Source: an uncultured Bacillota bacterium (GTDB taxonomy: Bacteria > Bacillota > Clostridia > Oscillospirales > Oscillospiraceae). From it: DNA of 51,815 bases. Under the pieces are notes generated by a model that was not told where the DNA came from, did not search any database, and worked only from the letters and a program-made list of their open reading frames with translations. The position numbers were made by a program, and so were the translations under genes. Shown here piece by piece: positions 14,299 through 23,435 of this stretch. Each line of letters opens with the position of its first letter. The stretch's first letter is position 1. The stretch lies in contig CANPFP010000004.1 of assembly GCA_947573385.1 (NCBI GenBank), forward strand, positions 1 through 51,815. Direction: 5' to 3'.

Positions 14299-14412
14299 TG
14301 TAGGGGCGGGTATTACCCGCCCGCGATAACGGGACCTGCCCTGAAACAAAACGGCGCGCTCATGTAGGGGCGGCCTTTGGCCGCCCGCGGGCGCATAATA
14401 TGCGCCCCTACA
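14299..14412. repeat. REP-like GC-rich palindromic intergenic repeats
   Basis: Two palindromic units: 14299-14325 (TGTAGGGGCGGGTATTACCC then GCCCGCG) and 14363-14412, which opens TGTAGGGGCGG and closes GCGCCCCTACA with internal GGCC and GCGC stems. The units start with the same TGTAGGGGCGG. Repeats of this look are frequent between genes in Oscillospiraceae. The stretch has no coding support; the next gene starts at 14443. Confidence 0.7.
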
Positions 14413-14442
14413 CACGCCATTTACGAAAAGGATATCGAGGCT

Positions 14443-15408
14443 ATGAAACGACGCGTTTTTATTTCCCTTCTGCTCCTCACCCTTCTGCTGGCCTCCTGCA
14501 GGCAGACGGCCCAGCCCCCCGCTCAGTCTGAGCTGGCGGCCACACCCTCGGAGGTGGGAAAAATCACCTTCACCGACGCTCTGGGCCAGGACTTCTCCAT
14601 CGACCCGCCCCAACGGGCGGCGGTGATGATCGGCAGCTTTGCCGACGTGTGGGCGCTGGCCGGGGGAGAGGACACCCTGGCCGCCACAGCCAACGACGCC
14701 TGGGAGTCCTACGGCCTGGAGCTGGGGGAGAAGGTGGTCAACATCGGCTCCCCTATGAAGCCCAATGTGGAGCTGGTGCTGGGGGCGGAGCCTGATTTGA
14801 TTATCGCCAGCAGCCTGTCCCCCTCCAACCTGGAGCTGAAGGAGACCTTCGACAACGCCGGCATCCCCGCCGCCTACTTCGACGTGTCCTCCTTCCAGGA
14901 CTACCTGGACCTTTTGGCGCTGTTTACTCAGCTCACCGGACACCCGGAAAATTATGAGACCTACGGGACCGCCGTCCAGGAACAGGTGGACGGGGCCATA
15001 CTGCGCAGGGCTGTCTATAGCTTCGCCCCTTCGGTACTGACCATCCAGGTGTCGGGGAGCAGCGTGAAGGTGAAAAACAGCGAGGACAACATACTGGGCC
15101 CCATGCTCAAGGAGCTGGGCTGTGTCAACATCGCGGACCAGGACGGCGCTCTGCTGGAGGAGCTGAGCCTGGAGGCCATCCTCCAGGCCGATCCGGACTA
15201 TATCTTTGCCGTCTACCACGGCACCGACGAGGCGGCGGCCCAGGCCAACCTGGAGGAGACCCTCCTGTCCAACCCCGCCTGGGCCTCCCTCAGCGCGGTG
15301 GAGGGGGGGCGGTTCCATACCCTGGAGCGGCGGATGTACAGCCTGAAGCCCAACGCCCTGTGGGGGGACGCCTATGAGCAGCTTGCGGACATCCTCTGTG
15401 GGGAATAA
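14443..15408 (+). CDS. ABC transporter substrate-binding lipoprotein, iron-chelate/cobalamin type
   Basis: A 321-residue extracytoplasmic binding protein. A lipoprotein signal peptide is clear: MKRRVFISLLLLTLLLASC, with lipobox LLAS-C. The mature part is a class III (helical backbone) binding protein, with PPQRAAVMIGSFADVWALAG and EPDLIIASSLSPSN as usual for the BtuF/FhuD fold. ATG 14443 is chosen because it gives the signal peptide; the frame is open further upstream through repeat sequence. It overlaps the permease gene. No cobalamin riboswitch or Fur-type box is visible upstream, where REP-like repeats occupy the leader, so the ligand is undetermined. Confidence 0.88.
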   Translation: MKRRVFISLLLLTLLLASCRQTAQPPAQSELAATPSEVGKITFTDALGQDFSIDPPQRAAVMIGSFADVWALAGGEDTLAATANDAWESYGLELGEKVVNIGSPMKPNVELVLGAEPDLIIASSLSPSNLELKETFDNAGIPAAYFDVSSFQDYLDLLALFTQLTGHPENYETYGTAVQEQVDGAILRRAVYSFAPSVLTIQVSGSSVKVKNSEDNILGPMLKELGCVNIADQDGALLEELSLEAILQADPDYIFAVYHGTDEAAAQANLEETLLSNPAWASLSAVEGGRFHTLERRMYSLKPNALWGDAYEQLADILCGE

Positions 15409-16393
15409 GGGCCGGGCCGGGCTGATCGCCCTGCTGGCCGGACTGCTGGCTCTGTCCGGCGTGGCCAGTCTGGCCTTCGGAGCGGTGTCCATCCCGCCTG
15501 GGGAGGTCATCGCCGCCCTGCTGGGCCGGGGGAGCGGCACAACGGCCTCCATCGTCCTCTATGCCCGCCTGCCCCGGCTGTGCGGCTGTCTGCTGGCGGG
15601 GGCGGCTCTGGCCTGCGCCGGGGTCATCATCCAGGGCGTGCTGAACAACCCCCTGGCCGCCCCCAACGTGATTGGGGTCAACTCCGGGGCTGGGCTGGCC
15701 ACCGCCCTGTGCTGCGCCCTGGCCCCCGGCGCGGTGCGGTGGACCCCCTTGGCCGCCTTTCTGGGGGCGCTGGTTGGGGTGCTGCTGGTGCTGTTCATCG
15801 CCGAGCGGGCGGGGGCCGCCCGAATCACTCTGGTGCTGGCGGGAGTAGCCATGTCCAGCATGTTCGGCGCGGGCATTGACGCGGTGGTCACCTTTGTGCC
15901 CGACGCCCTCAGCGGCTACACCGATTTCCGGGTGGGCGGGGTGAAAAACCTGTCCATGGCCCGGCTGGCCCCGGCCTTCTGGGTCATTTTGATTGCCCTG
16001 CTGATCGCGCTGTCCCTGTCCAACGAGCTGGACCTGCTCCTCCTGGGCCGGGAGACCGCCCAGAGTCTGGGCCTGCCCGCCAAATGGCTGCGGCTGGCCC
16101 TGCTCATGGTGGCGGCCGCCCTGGCGGGGGCGGCGGTGAGCTTTGCCGGACTGCTGGGCTTTGTGGGGCTTCTGGTGCCCCACATCATGCGCCGGGCGGT
16201 GGGCGAGGAGAGTTTTTTCCTGTTGCTGTCCTCCGCCCTGGGGGGCGGGCTGCTGCTGACGGTCTGCGACCTGGTCTCCCGGCTCATCTTTGCCCCCTTT
16301 GAGCTGCCCCTGGGGGTGGTGCTGTCCCTGACAGGGGGGCCCTTCTTTATCTGGCTTCTGCTGAAGCAGCGGAGAGGGGGCGGCGGGCTGTGA
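15374..16393 (+). CDS. ABC transporter permease, FecCD/BtuC family
   Basis: A 339-residue integral membrane protein with about ten hydrophobic segments. Family motifs are visible: LARLPRLCGCLLAGAALACAG-type start, NNPLAAPNVIGVNSGAGLA (residues ~90-112) and GLLGFVGLLVPHIMR (~258-272). ATG 15374 overlaps the binding-protein gene by 35 bp; GTG 15398 is an alternative that removes eight residues. It forms the channel with the ATPase encoded next. Confidence 0.9.
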   Translation: MSSLRTSSVGNKGRAGLIALLAGLLALSGVASLAFGAVSIPPGEVIAALLGRGSGTTASIVLYARLPRLCGCLLAGAALACAGVIIQGVLNNPLAAPNVIGVNSGAGLATALCCALAPGAVRWTPLAAFLGALVGVLLVLFIAERAGAARITLVLAGVAMSSMFGAGIDAVVTFVPDALSGYTDFRVGGVKNLSMARLAPAFWVILIALLIALSLSNELDLLLLGRETAQSLGLPAKWLRLALLMVAAALAGAAVSFAGLLGFVGLLVPHIMRRAVGEESFFLLLSSALGGGLLLTVCDLVSRLIFAPFELPLGVVLSLTGGPFFIWLLLKQRRGGGGL

Positions 16394-17145
16394 TTGAGCT
16401 GAAAAACCTCCGGGCGGGCTACCCCGGCCGCCCGGTGCTGGAGGGAGTAAATCTGGACTTCCGCCCCGGAGAGGTGCTGGCGATTTTAGGCCCGAACGGC
16501 TGCGGCAAGAGCACCCTCCTGCGTACAGCCAACGGCCTGCTGCCCAAAACAGGCGGAGAGGTACTGGTGGACGGCGTCCCTTTGAAGGAGCTGTCGGCCA
16601 GGAGGATTGCCCAGAAGATCGCCTACCTGCCCCAGTCCCGGTCCGTCCCCAATATCACCGCCGGACGGATGGTTCTCCACGGCCGGTTCCCCTACCTGTC
16701 CTACCCCCGGCGCTACCGGAGGGAGGACCATGAGATGGTGAAGCGGGCGCTGGAGTGGGCGGACGCGGCGGAGCTGGTCTCCAGGCCGCTGGCGGAGCTG
16801 TCCGGCGGTCAGCGGCAGAAGGTCTATCTGGCCATGGCCCTGGCTCAGGACACGGAAACCATCCTCATGGATGAGCCCACCACCTATCTGGACGTGGGCT
16901 GTCAGCTGGAGGTGATGGCCCTGGCCCGCCGGCTGGCGGAGGAGGGGCGGGCGGTGGTGATGGTCCTCCACGACCTGACCCTGGCCCTGCGCTGTGCCCA
17001 CCGGGCCGCCCTGCTGCATGAGGGCCGGGTCCGGCAGACAGGTACACCGGAGGAACTGTACGGGGGAGAGACCCTGGAGCGGGTTATGGGAGTCTCCCTG
17101 GGCCGGGTAGAGGGGCCGGCCGGCTGGCGGTATTACTATCAATGA
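16390..17145 (+). CDS. ABC transporter ATPase, FecE/BtuD family
   Basis: A 251-residue ATPase with Walker A GPNGCGKSTLL (~34-44), Q-loop YLPQSR, signature LSGGQRQKVYLAMALAQ (~136-152), Walker B TILMDEPTTYLDVG (~155-168) and switch His in VLHDLTLAL. The start is GTG 16390, whose last two bases are the first two of the permease TGA stop, a 4-bp coupling overlap. It completes the three-gene importer, which ends at a bidirectional terminator. Confidence 0.93.
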   Translation: MIELKNLRAGYPGRPVLEGVNLDFRPGEVLAILGPNGCGKSTLLRTANGLLPKTGGEVLVDGVPLKELSARRIAQKIAYLPQSRSVPNITAGRMVLHGRFPYLSYPRRYRREDHEMVKRALEWADAAELVSRPLAELSGGQRQKVYLAMALAQDTETILMDEPTTYLDVGCQLEVMALARRLAEEGRAVVMVLHDLTLALRCAHRAALLHEGRVRQTGTPEELYGGETLERVMGVSLGRVEGPAGWRYYYQ

Positions 17146-17152
17146 ACGAAAC

Positions 17153-17181
17153 ACAGGGCAAAGGCTCAGCCTTTGCCCTGT
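17153..17181. terminator. Bidirectional terminator between the importer and fucU
   Basis: ACAGGGCAAAGGCT and AGCCTTTGCCCTGT form a perfect 14-bp stem with a one-base centre. The tails are ATAATATATT to the right and GTTTCGTT on the other strand. It separates two convergent operons. Confidence 0.8.
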
Positions 17182-17214
17182 ATAATATATTGGACCCTGT
17201 ACTGTAAAGTCTGC

Positions 17215-17661
17215 CTATTTGATAACGCCCTTCTGTAAAATAATGTTGGCGTAGATAGCGGTCTCGCCGGACTGGAGGATACAGTAGCACTGCTTGGCGT
17301 GGTCGTAGAACTCAAATCGCTCATAGGTGCCGAAGGCGGTCTCGCCCCGATCGTCGTACTTGGACACGATGTCCTTATACTCCTTGATGATGGGGATATC
17401 CAAATCCTTGTCGCAGGCCATGGGTTCCATGGTCATGGCGGGGGTGTCCACATAGGCGTCCAGGGGGATCACCTGCATGATGGCGTCCAGCAGTTCAGGG
17501 ACGCCGTGGCCGTCGGCACGGACCAGAACGGCGCCGCCTGCCTCAGCCATGGACTTGCCGGGAAAGTTGCCGTCGCCGATGCAGATGCGGTCGCCGTGGC
17601 CCATCTCGGCCAGCACCTTCAGCAGCTCGGGGGAGAGGATGGGGGGGATATTTTTCAGCAT
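17215..17661 (-). CDS. fucU: L-fucose mutarotase (RbsD/FucU family)
   Basis: A 148-residue cytoplasmic mutarotase interconverting alpha and beta anomers of L-fucose for the isomerase. The start MLKNIPPILSPELLKVLAEMGHGDRI has the conserved catalytic-site His (MGHGD, residue ~21), followed by DGNFP and RADGHGVPELLDAI. The C-terminal ERFEFYDHAK and GETAIYANIILQKGVI are as in FucU rather than RbsD. It follows fucI by 59 bp, with GGAGG before the ATG and a hairpin in the gap. Confidence 0.92.
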   Translation of the reverse strand: MLKNIPPILSPELLKVLAEMGHGDRICIGDGNFPGKSMAEAGGAVLVRADGHGVPELLDAIMQVIPLDAYVDTPAMTMEPMACDKDLDIPIIKEYKDIVSKYDDRGETAFGTYERFEFYDHAKQCYCILQSGETAIYANIILQKGVIK

Positions 17662-17683
17662 AGGGATAACCTCCTTATTTAAT

Positions 17684-17711
17684 ATCCCCTCCCCCGTGGG
17701 GGAGGGGATGA
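17684..17711 (-). repeat. Strong C/G hairpin between fucI and fucU
   Basis: ATCCCCTCCCCC and GGGGGAGGGGAT form a 12-bp stem with a two-base loop immediately before the fucU ribosome-binding site. It could lower or stabilise the fucU part of the transcript, or be a dispersed repeat remnant. Confidence 0.5.
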
Positions 17712-17720
17712 AGCGCAGGC

Positions 17721-19532
17721 TCAGCGGATATTCTTATACATGGGGCCGTAGGCGGCACAGGCGCGGTAGTCCTGGCCCTCCTTGTCCATGCCGAAGGCGT
17801 TCCAGGCGGCGGGACGGAACACGTCGGCATCGGGCACGTTGTGCATGCATACGGGGATGCGCAGCATGGAGCACAGGGTAATCAGGTCGGCGCCCACGTG
17901 GCCGTAGGAGATGGCGCCGTGGTTGGCGCCCCAGTTGTTCATCACGTCGTAGGCCGAGCGGAAGGGGCTGCCCTCCACCCCGTCGCACCGGGGGGCAAAC
18001 CAGGTGCAGGGCCAGGTGTAGTCGGTGCGGCGCATCAGCTTCTCGGTCACCTCGTCAGGCAGATTGACGGTCCAGCCCTCGGCAATCTGGAGGACGGGGC
18101 CCAGGCCCTTCACCAGATTCAGGCGGATCATGGTGGCGGGCATCTCGGCCCGGGTGATGTAGTGGCTGGAGAAGCCGCCGCCCCGGAAGTAGCCAAAGTC
18201 CGCGGAGGGCCAGTCGGTGGCCTTGGTCATCTTCTCGATATCCTCCTCGGTGACCTCCCACCACTTTTTCATAACGGGCTTGCCGTTCTCGTCCACGCAC
18301 TCGCCGCAGGCGTCCAGGCAGGCGGCGCCGGAGTTGATCAGGTGGATAAAACCGCCGTTCTCCTTGGCCACGCCCTCCAGCTCATAGCCGGTGGCCCGCT
18401 TGGTGGCTTCGGGGGACCAGTAGGTGCGCACATCGGCGAAGATCTGGGCCCGGTTGGTGAGCAGCTTCATGAACAGCATCCCCAGGCCGTTGAGCACGTC
18501 GTTCTCGGTGGCCAGGATATAGGGCTCCCGGGCGCCGCTGTAGTCAAAGCTGGAGTTGAGCAGGGCCTCAGGGTAGTCGCAGTTGGGATAGAAGTCGGTC
18601 CACTGGCGCTGGCCCTGGAAACCGCCGGCGATGGCGTTGTGGCCCACCATCTCCTCCTCCCGGCCCTCAGGCAGGTTGGGGTTGCCGTTCATCAGATCCT
18701 TGATGATGCAGTACATCTTAACGGTGAACTCCCACGCCTCCGCCTTCTTCTCGGGGGACGCCTTGACAAAGTCGGGATTCTTGTCCCAGCCCTCCTTGCA
18801 GTGTTCCTTGGTCCAGGCCAGAGCCTTTTGGAACTCGGCCTCGTCATAGATACCCTCGGTCATGCGGCGGATGATCTCCACCTCGTCCACGGATTCCACC
18901 CGCATGCCCAGGTAGTCCTGAATAAACTCCTGGTCGATGATGGAGCCGCCGATGCCCATGCACATGGAGCCGATCTGGAGGTAGCTCTTGCCCCGCATGG
19001 TGGCCACGGCCACGGCGGCCCGGCCGAAGCGGAGCAGCTTCTCCCGCACGTCGGCGGGGACGTCGGTGACCTCGTCCAGATTCTGCACCTCATGGCCGTA
19101 GATGCCGAAGGCGGGCAGGCCCTTCTGGGCGTGGGTGGCCAGCACGGAGGCCAGATACACCGCGCCGGGGCGCTCGGTGCCGTTGAAGCCCCACACGCCC
19201 TTGATGGTCATGGGGTCCATGTCCATGGTCTCGGCGCCGTAGCACCAGCAGGGGGTGACGGTGAGGGTGATGTCCACGTTTTCCTTCTTGAACTTGGCGG
19301 CGCAGGCGGCGGCCTCGGCCACACGGCCGATGGTGGTGTCGGCAATGACCACCTTCACCGGCTCGCCGTTGCTGTAGAAAATGTTCTCCTCAAACAGCTT
19401 CTTGGCGGCCTGGGCCATGGCCATGGTCTGGTCCTCCAGGGACTCCCGGACCTTCAGGGGGCCGCGGCGGCCGTCGATGGTGGGACGGATGCCGATGACG
19501 GGATACTCGCCGATGTACCGGTTCTTTGCCAT
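17721..19532 (-). CDS. fucI: L-fucose isomerase
   Basis: A 603-residue ketol isomerase converting L-fucose to L-fuculose (the family also acts on D-arabinose), Mn-dependent and cytoplasmic. The N-terminus [21 protein letters not shown] is diagnostic, followed by [32 protein letters not shown] and [12 protein letters not shown]. The metal-binding Glu and Asp residues lie in the SMCMGIGGS-to-NG region and His in the [14 protein letters not shown] segment. Start at ATG 19532 with GGAGGA upstream. It is downstream of and codirectional with the LacI regulator, followed by fucU. Confidence 0.95.
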   Translation of the reverse strand: MAKNRYIGEYPVIGIRPTIDGRRGPLKVRESLEDQTMAMAQAAKKLFEENIFYSNGEPVKVVIADTTIGRVAEAAACAAKFKKENVDITLTVTPCWCYGAETMDMDPMTIKGVWGFNGTERPGAVYLASVLATHAQKGLPAFGIYGHEVQNLDEVTDVPADVREKLLRFGRAAVAVATMRGKSYLQIGSMCMGIGGSIIDQEFIQDYLGMRVESVDEVEIIRRMTEGIYDEAEFQKALAWTKEHCKEGWDKNPDFVKASPEKKAEAWEFTVKMYCIIKDLMNGNPNLPEGREEEMVGHNAIAGGFQGQRQWTDFYPNCDYPEALLNSSFDYSGAREPYILATENDVLNGLGMLFMKLLTNRAQIFADVRTYWSPEATKRATGYELEGVAKENGGFIHLINSGAACLDACGECVDENGKPVMKKWWEVTEEDIEKMTKATDWPSADFGYFRGGGFSSHYITRAEMPATMIRLNLVKGLGPVLQIAEGWTVNLPDEVTEKLMRRTDYTWPCTWFAPRCDGVEGSPFRSAYDVMNNWGANHGAISYGHVGADLITLCSMLRIPVCMHNVPDADVFRPAAWNAFGMDKEGQDYRACAAYGPMYKNIR

Positions 19533-19618
19533 AATAATCTTCCTCCTTGTATTGACTGTTCCGCCGTGTCCGGCGGGGGTGTATGGAATTTATAAGACGC
19601 TCCGGAAAGCGTGATATA

Positions 19619-20596
19619 CTAAAATTGCAGGCTGCACTTCAGCCGGACGGTACGGGGCGGGTCCCCGTCCCCCTCCAGCCGCCGGATAAGCCACTGGGCG
19701 GCGGTGCGGCCGATCTCCTGCTCAGGCTGGTAGACCACCGGCAGGGGGGGCGTCATCATAGAGCAGACGTCCACGCAGTCGTAGCCGAACACTGTCACGT
19801 CGTCGGGGATGTTCACCCCACGCTCCCGGGCGGCGGTGATTACCCCGATGGTGATGTCGCTGTTGGTGGAGAAGATGGCGGTGGGCGGTGCAGCCAGGCC
19901 CATCATGTGCAGAAAGCCCTGGTAGCCGGTGGCGAAGATAAGCTCCCCCCGGAGGACCAGAGAGTCGTCGTAGGGGATGCCGTTTTCCTCCAGCGCCCGG
20001 AGGTAGCCGGCGATGCGCTCCCGGGCCGTCTGGATGGAGCCGGGGCCGGTGATGGCAGCGATGCGGCGGTGTCCGCTGCGGATCAGGTGGCTGACCGCCT
20101 GGCAGGAGACCTCGGTATTGTCGGTGAGCACCGCATCGGCGCAGACACCGGGGATAGCCCGGTCCACCTGGACCACCGGCACGCTCCGGTTGGCGATGAT
20201 CTCGGAAAATTCATCGGCGGTGAGGTTTTCTGGCAGATAGATCAGGCCGTCCACCCCGGTGCTGACGAGAAAGTTGAAATAGTCCCGCTCCAGCCCGTGG
20301 TCGGAGGAGTAGCAGGAGATGATGGTGTGGTAGCCCCTCTCTCGGAGCACCTTGTCCAGGGCGGTGAATATCTGGCTGTAGAAGGGGACGCTGAGGGTGG
20401 GCAGCAGGATGCCGGCGGAATGGCTGCGCTGGGTCTTCAGGCTCCGGGCAAAGGGATTGACCCGGTAGTCCAGGGCGGCGATGGCCCGCCGGATGGATTC
20501 CAGATTGGCCGGACGCACTTGTCCGCCGTTGATGTATTTTGAGACGGTGGACTGGGAAACCCCTGCCATCCGGGCCACATCCTTGATTGTCGCCAT
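19619..20596 (-). CDS. LacI-family transcriptional regulator
   Basis: A 325-residue repressor. The HTH is at the start (MATIKDVARMAGVSQSTVSKYINGG) with the hinge helix following (FARSLKTQRS), then a periplasmic-binding-like ligand domain (HSAGILLPTLSVPFYSQIF... to ...QWLIRRLEGD). ATG 20596 is chosen because it gives the standard LacI N-terminus and has GGGAGG upstream; the frame is open 90 bp further, through the operator. The ligand is probably a fucose-pathway sugar or sugar phosphate, judged by neighbours. The same 12-bp operator lies in its own leader and in the leader of the divergent importer operon. Confidence 0.92.
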   Translation of the reverse strand: MATIKDVARMAGVSQSTVSKYINGGQVRPANLESIRRAIAALDYRVNPFARSLKTQRSHSAGILLPTLSVPFYSQIFTALDKVLRERGYHTIISCYSSDHGLERDYFNFLVSTGVDGLIYLPENLTADEFSEIIANRSVPVVQVDRAIPGVCADAVLTDNTEVSCQAVSHLIRSGHRRIAAITGPGSIQTARERIAGYLRALEENGIPYDDSLVLRGELIFATGYQGFLHMMGLAAPPTAIFSTNSDITIGVITAARERGVNIPDDVTVFGYDCVDVCSMMTPPLPVVYQPEQEIGRTAAQWLIRRLEGDGDPPRTVRLKCSLQF

Positions 20597-20612
20597 ATAA
20601 CCTCCCTGAAAA

Positions 20613-20624
20613 CGAATCGTTTCG
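20613..20624. promoter_or_regulatory. LacI-type operator in the regulator's leader
   Basis: CGAATCGTTTCG, the exact reverse complement of the site at 20782-20793. It lies about 27-38 bases after the predicted start point of the leftward promoter, consistent with autorepression by blocking elongation. Confidence 0.75.
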
Positions 20625-20657
20625 CGCAAAAAACCCTGTTTTGCTTGCGCTCCTTTT

Positions 20658-20686
20658 ATGATATAGAAAAAGCTTTGTGCTGTCAA
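20658..20686 (-). promoter_or_regulatory. Sigma-A promoter of the LacI gene (and probably fucI-fucU)
   Basis: Read leftwards: perfect TTGACA (20681-20686), a 17-bp spacer and TATCAT (20658-20663). Confidence 0.82.
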
Positions 20687-20709
20687 TACAAAAATTTATA
20701 AAAAATGTC

Positions 20710-20738
20710 TTGCAATTTGTGCGGAAGTCTATTATAAT
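20710..20738 (+). promoter_or_regulatory. Sigma-A promoter of the sugar ABC importer operon
   Basis: TTGCAA (20710-20715), a 17-bp spacer and perfect TATAAT (20733-20738). Transcription would begin near 20745, leaving a leader of ~185 bases that contains the operator. Confidence 0.85.
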
Positions 20739-20781
20739 AGGAAACCGAACAGAAAAAACAGCTTGAAATTACCCTAAAAAA

Positions 20782-20793
20782 CGAAACGATTCG
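20782..20793. promoter_or_regulatory. LacI-type operator upstream of the importer operon
   Basis: CGAAACGATTCG, a near-palindrome identical in reverse to 20613-20624, at about +37 to +48 of the rightward promoter. Confidence 0.75.
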
Positions 20794-20931
20794 AGTTTTA
20801 AACCGGAGATTTAGCCATTAAAACTAAAAAATGGAGATGTAATTTGTACAGAACGACGGAAAAACCGGCGGACATATGCCCGCCGTGAAAGCAGTACGAG
20901 TTTTATTTAAGATTGGGAGGGAAGAACTGGA

Positions 20932-22440
20932 ATGGGTGAAGTGATCCTAAAAATGGACGGCATCCAGAAATACTTTCCCGGTGTCCACGCGCTGGACAAC
21001 GCGCACCTGGAGGTGCGGGCCGGAGAAGTGATGGCCCTGGTGGGAGAAAACGGGGCGGGCAAGTCCACCCTGATGAAAATTCTCACCGGCATCTACCAGA
21101 AGGACGGGGGCTCCATTGAGTATTTCGGCCAGGAGATCGAAATCCACGGCCCCCGGGACGCGCAGAGCAAGGGCATCTGCATCGTCCACCAGGAGCTGAA
21201 CCTGATGCAGGACCTGACGGTGGCGGAGAATATCTTCATCGGCCGGGAGCCCAGCAAGGGCCTGTTCCTGAACCAGGGGGAGCAGAACCGGATGACGGAG
21301 GAGCTGCTCTCCTCCCTCCACCTGAACATCAACGCCAGAACCCAGATCAAGCGGCTGACGGTGGCCAAGCAGCAGATGGTGGAGATTGCCAAGGCTCTGT
21401 CCTACCAGAACACCAAGGTGCTCATTATGGATGAGCCCTCCACCGCCCTCACCGCCAGCGAGATTGAGGACCTGTTCACCTTTATCCGCCAGCTGAAGGC
21501 CACCGGGGTGGGCATCGTCTACATATCCCACCGCATGGACGAGCTGAAGCAGATCACCGACCGGATCACCGTCATGCGGGACGGCCAGTACGTTGACACC
21601 GTGAACACCGCCGACACCACCATCGACCAGGTGGTGCAGATGATGGTGGGCCGGGTGATCTACGAGGAGCCCAAGAGCCATTCCAACGTGCCCCCGGACG
21701 CCGAGGTGGTGCTGGAGGCCGAGGGTCTCACCTCCCTGGACGTGAAAAACGTCTCCTTCAAGCTCCACAAGGGCGAGATTCTGGGCTTTGCCGGCCTGAT
21801 GGGCGCGGGGCGCACCGAGACCATGCGCCTGCTGTGCGGCGCCGACAAGCGGGACAGCGGCACCATCAAGGTGCGGGGCAAGGAGGTCAATATCCGCAGC
21901 CCCAAGGACGCGGTGAACGCCGGCATCGGCTATCTGTCGGAGGACCGGAAGCTCTTTGGCCTGTGCCTGGGGCTGAGCGTGGCCGACAACACCGCCCTGC
22001 CCTCGCTGGATAAGCTGTCCGGCCCCCTGTTTGTGGACGACGGCAAAATCCACAAGGCCGCCACTGAGTATGTGGACAAAATCCGCATCAAGACCCCCAC
22101 GGTGAAGACCCTGATCCGCAGCCTGTCCGGCGGCAACCAGCAGAAGGTGGTTATTGCCAAGTGGCTCCACCGGGACTGCGACGTGCTGATCTTCGACGAG
22201 CCCACCAAAGGCATCGACGTGGGTGCCAAGAGCGAGATATACAAGCTGATGAATCAGCTGGCGGCGGAGGGCAAGTCCATCATCATGATCTCCTCCGAGC
22301 TGCCCGAGCTGCTGCGTATGTCTGATCGGGTGGTGGTCATGTGCGAGGGCCGGGTCACCGGGGAGCTGGATATCTCCGAGGCCACCCAGGAGCGGATTAT
22401 GACCTTTGCCACAAAACGTGAACTGGAGGAAGCAGTATGA
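20932..22440 (+). CDS. Sugar ABC importer ATPase, RbsA/MglA type (two ATP-binding domains)
   Basis: A 502-residue fused double ATPase. The first domain has Walker A GENGAGKSTLMKIL (~38-51), the LTVAKQQMVEIAKAL signature and Walker B VLIMDEPSTALT. The second has the degenerate GLMGAGRTETMRLL, a full LSGGNQQKVVIAKWL signature (~398-412) and FDEPTKGIDVG. This asymmetry is normal for RbsA/MglA. The start has GGGAGGGAAG upstream. First gene of a three-gene operon, overlapping the permease by ATGA. Confidence 0.95.
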   Translation: MGEVILKMDGIQKYFPGVHALDNAHLEVRAGEVMALVGENGAGKSTLMKILTGIYQKDGGSIEYFGQEIEIHGPRDAQSKGICIVHQELNLMQDLTVAENIFIGREPSKGLFLNQGEQNRMTEELLSSLHLNINARTQIKRLTVAKQQMVEIAKALSYQNTKVLIMDEPSTALTASEIEDLFTFIRQLKATGVGIVYISHRMDELKQITDRITVMRDGQYVDTVNTADTTIDQVVQMMVGRVIYEEPKSHSNVPPDAEVVLEAEGLTSLDVKNVSFKLHKGEILGFAGLMGAGRTETMRLLCGADKRDSGTIKVRGKEVNIRSPKDAVNAGIGYLSEDRKLFGLCLGLSVADNTALPSLDKLSGPLFVDDGKIHKAATEYVDKIRIKTPTVKTLIRSLSGGNQQKVVIAKWLHRDCDVLIFDEPTKGIDVGAKSEIYKLMNQLAAEGKSIIMISSELPELLRMSDRVVVMCEGRVTGELDISEATQERIMTFATKRELEEAV

Positions 22441-23429
22441 AACTGAATGAAAAAAAGATTGACATGCAAAAAGTGCTGGCCCCGGCGGCACTGGTCATCC
22501 TGTATGTGTTCTTCTCCGTTGTGGGCGACGGATTCCTCAGTATGACTGTCTTCAAGAACATCCTGGAATCCAGCTACTACATCGGCTTCATGGCCTTCGG
22601 CGTTACCTTTATCATCATCACCGGCGGCATCGACCTGTCCCTGGGCACCGTGATGATGTGCGCTGCCCTGCTGGGCGCGTATACCTTCAAGCAGCTGCAC
22701 TTCCCGCTGATTGTCTCCCTGCTGGTGGCTGTGCTGGTAGGCGCCGTGTTCGGCTTCCTCAACGGCGTGATGGTGGCCAAGCTGAAGCTGCCCCCCTTCA
22801 TCGCCACGCTGGGCACCATGATGATGAGCCAGGGCTTCGGCTCCATCATCACCAAGGTGCAGTCTCAGACCTGGCCCACCGCCACCGAGCCCGTGGGCGG
22901 CTGGTTCAAGAAGGTGTTCATCCGGGCCGATCTCTTTGGCGTAAAGGGCTTCCCTGTGGGTGTGTTCTGGCTTATCGGCTTCTTTGTCATCGCCGCCCTG
23001 ATCCTCCACAAGACCAAGTTTGGCCGCTATGTGTTTGCCATCGGCTCCAATGAGGAGGCCGCCCGGCTCAGCGGCATCAATGTGGACAACTGGAAGATCG
23101 CCGTCTACACCCTCAGCGGCATCTTTGTGGGCCTGTCCGGCATCATGTACGCCGCGGCCTACACCACCATTACCCCCGGCACCGGCAACGGCCAGGAGAT
23201 GAACGGCATCACCGGCGTGGTCATCGGCGGCACCTCCATGTCGGGCGGCTCGGGCACCATGGTGGGCACCCTCATCGGCGTGTTTATCATGTCTGTGCTG
23301 AAAACCGGCCTGTCCAACCTGAACCTCCAGGCCCCCTGGCAGACCTTCTTCACCGGCCTGGTGGTCATCGGCGCCGTCCTGCTGGACATCCAGCGCACCA
23401 AGGCGGCCAACCGGGTGAAGAAGTCCTGA
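22437..23429 (+). CDS. Sugar ABC importer permease, RbsC type
   Basis: A 330-residue membrane protein with about eight to ten hydrophobic segments. The conserved ITGGIDLSLGTVMM region (~60-75), KLPPFIATLGTMMM, FAIGSNEEAARLSGIN and TGVVIGGTSMSGGSGTMVGTLIG are all RbsC-family hallmarks. ATG overlaps the ATPase stop by four bases, implying translational coupling. Confidence 0.95.
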   Translation: MKLNEKKIDMQKVLAPAALVILYVFFSVVGDGFLSMTVFKNILESSYYIGFMAFGVTFIIITGGIDLSLGTVMMCAALLGAYTFKQLHFPLIVSLLVAVLVGAVFGFLNGVMVAKLKLPPFIATLGTMMMSQGFGSIITKVQSQTWPTATEPVGGWFKKVFIRADLFGVKGFPVGVFWLIGFFVIAALILHKTKFGRYVFAIGSNEEAARLSGINVDNWKIAVYTLSGIFVGLSGIMYAAAYTTITPGTGNGQEMNGITGVVIGGTSMSGGSGTMVGTLIGVFIMSVLKTGLSNLNLQAPWQTFFTGLVVIGAVLLDIQRTKAANRVKKS

Positions 23430-23435
23430 TTTGGT

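Noticed and set aside
14293-14442. Cobalamin riboswitch or iron box ahead of the importer
   Set aside because: The leader consists of palindromic repeats; I find no B12-box or Fur-type dyad.
13078-15552. 824-codon open frame on the minus strand across three genes
   Set aside because: It covers a DUF1963 gene, a repeat region and a lipoprotein gene that each have clear family motifs on the plus strand. Composition is typical of an antisense shadow. The same applies to 17841-19595, 26261-28294, 28446-29900, 42509-44584, 48041-49675 and 49914-51401.
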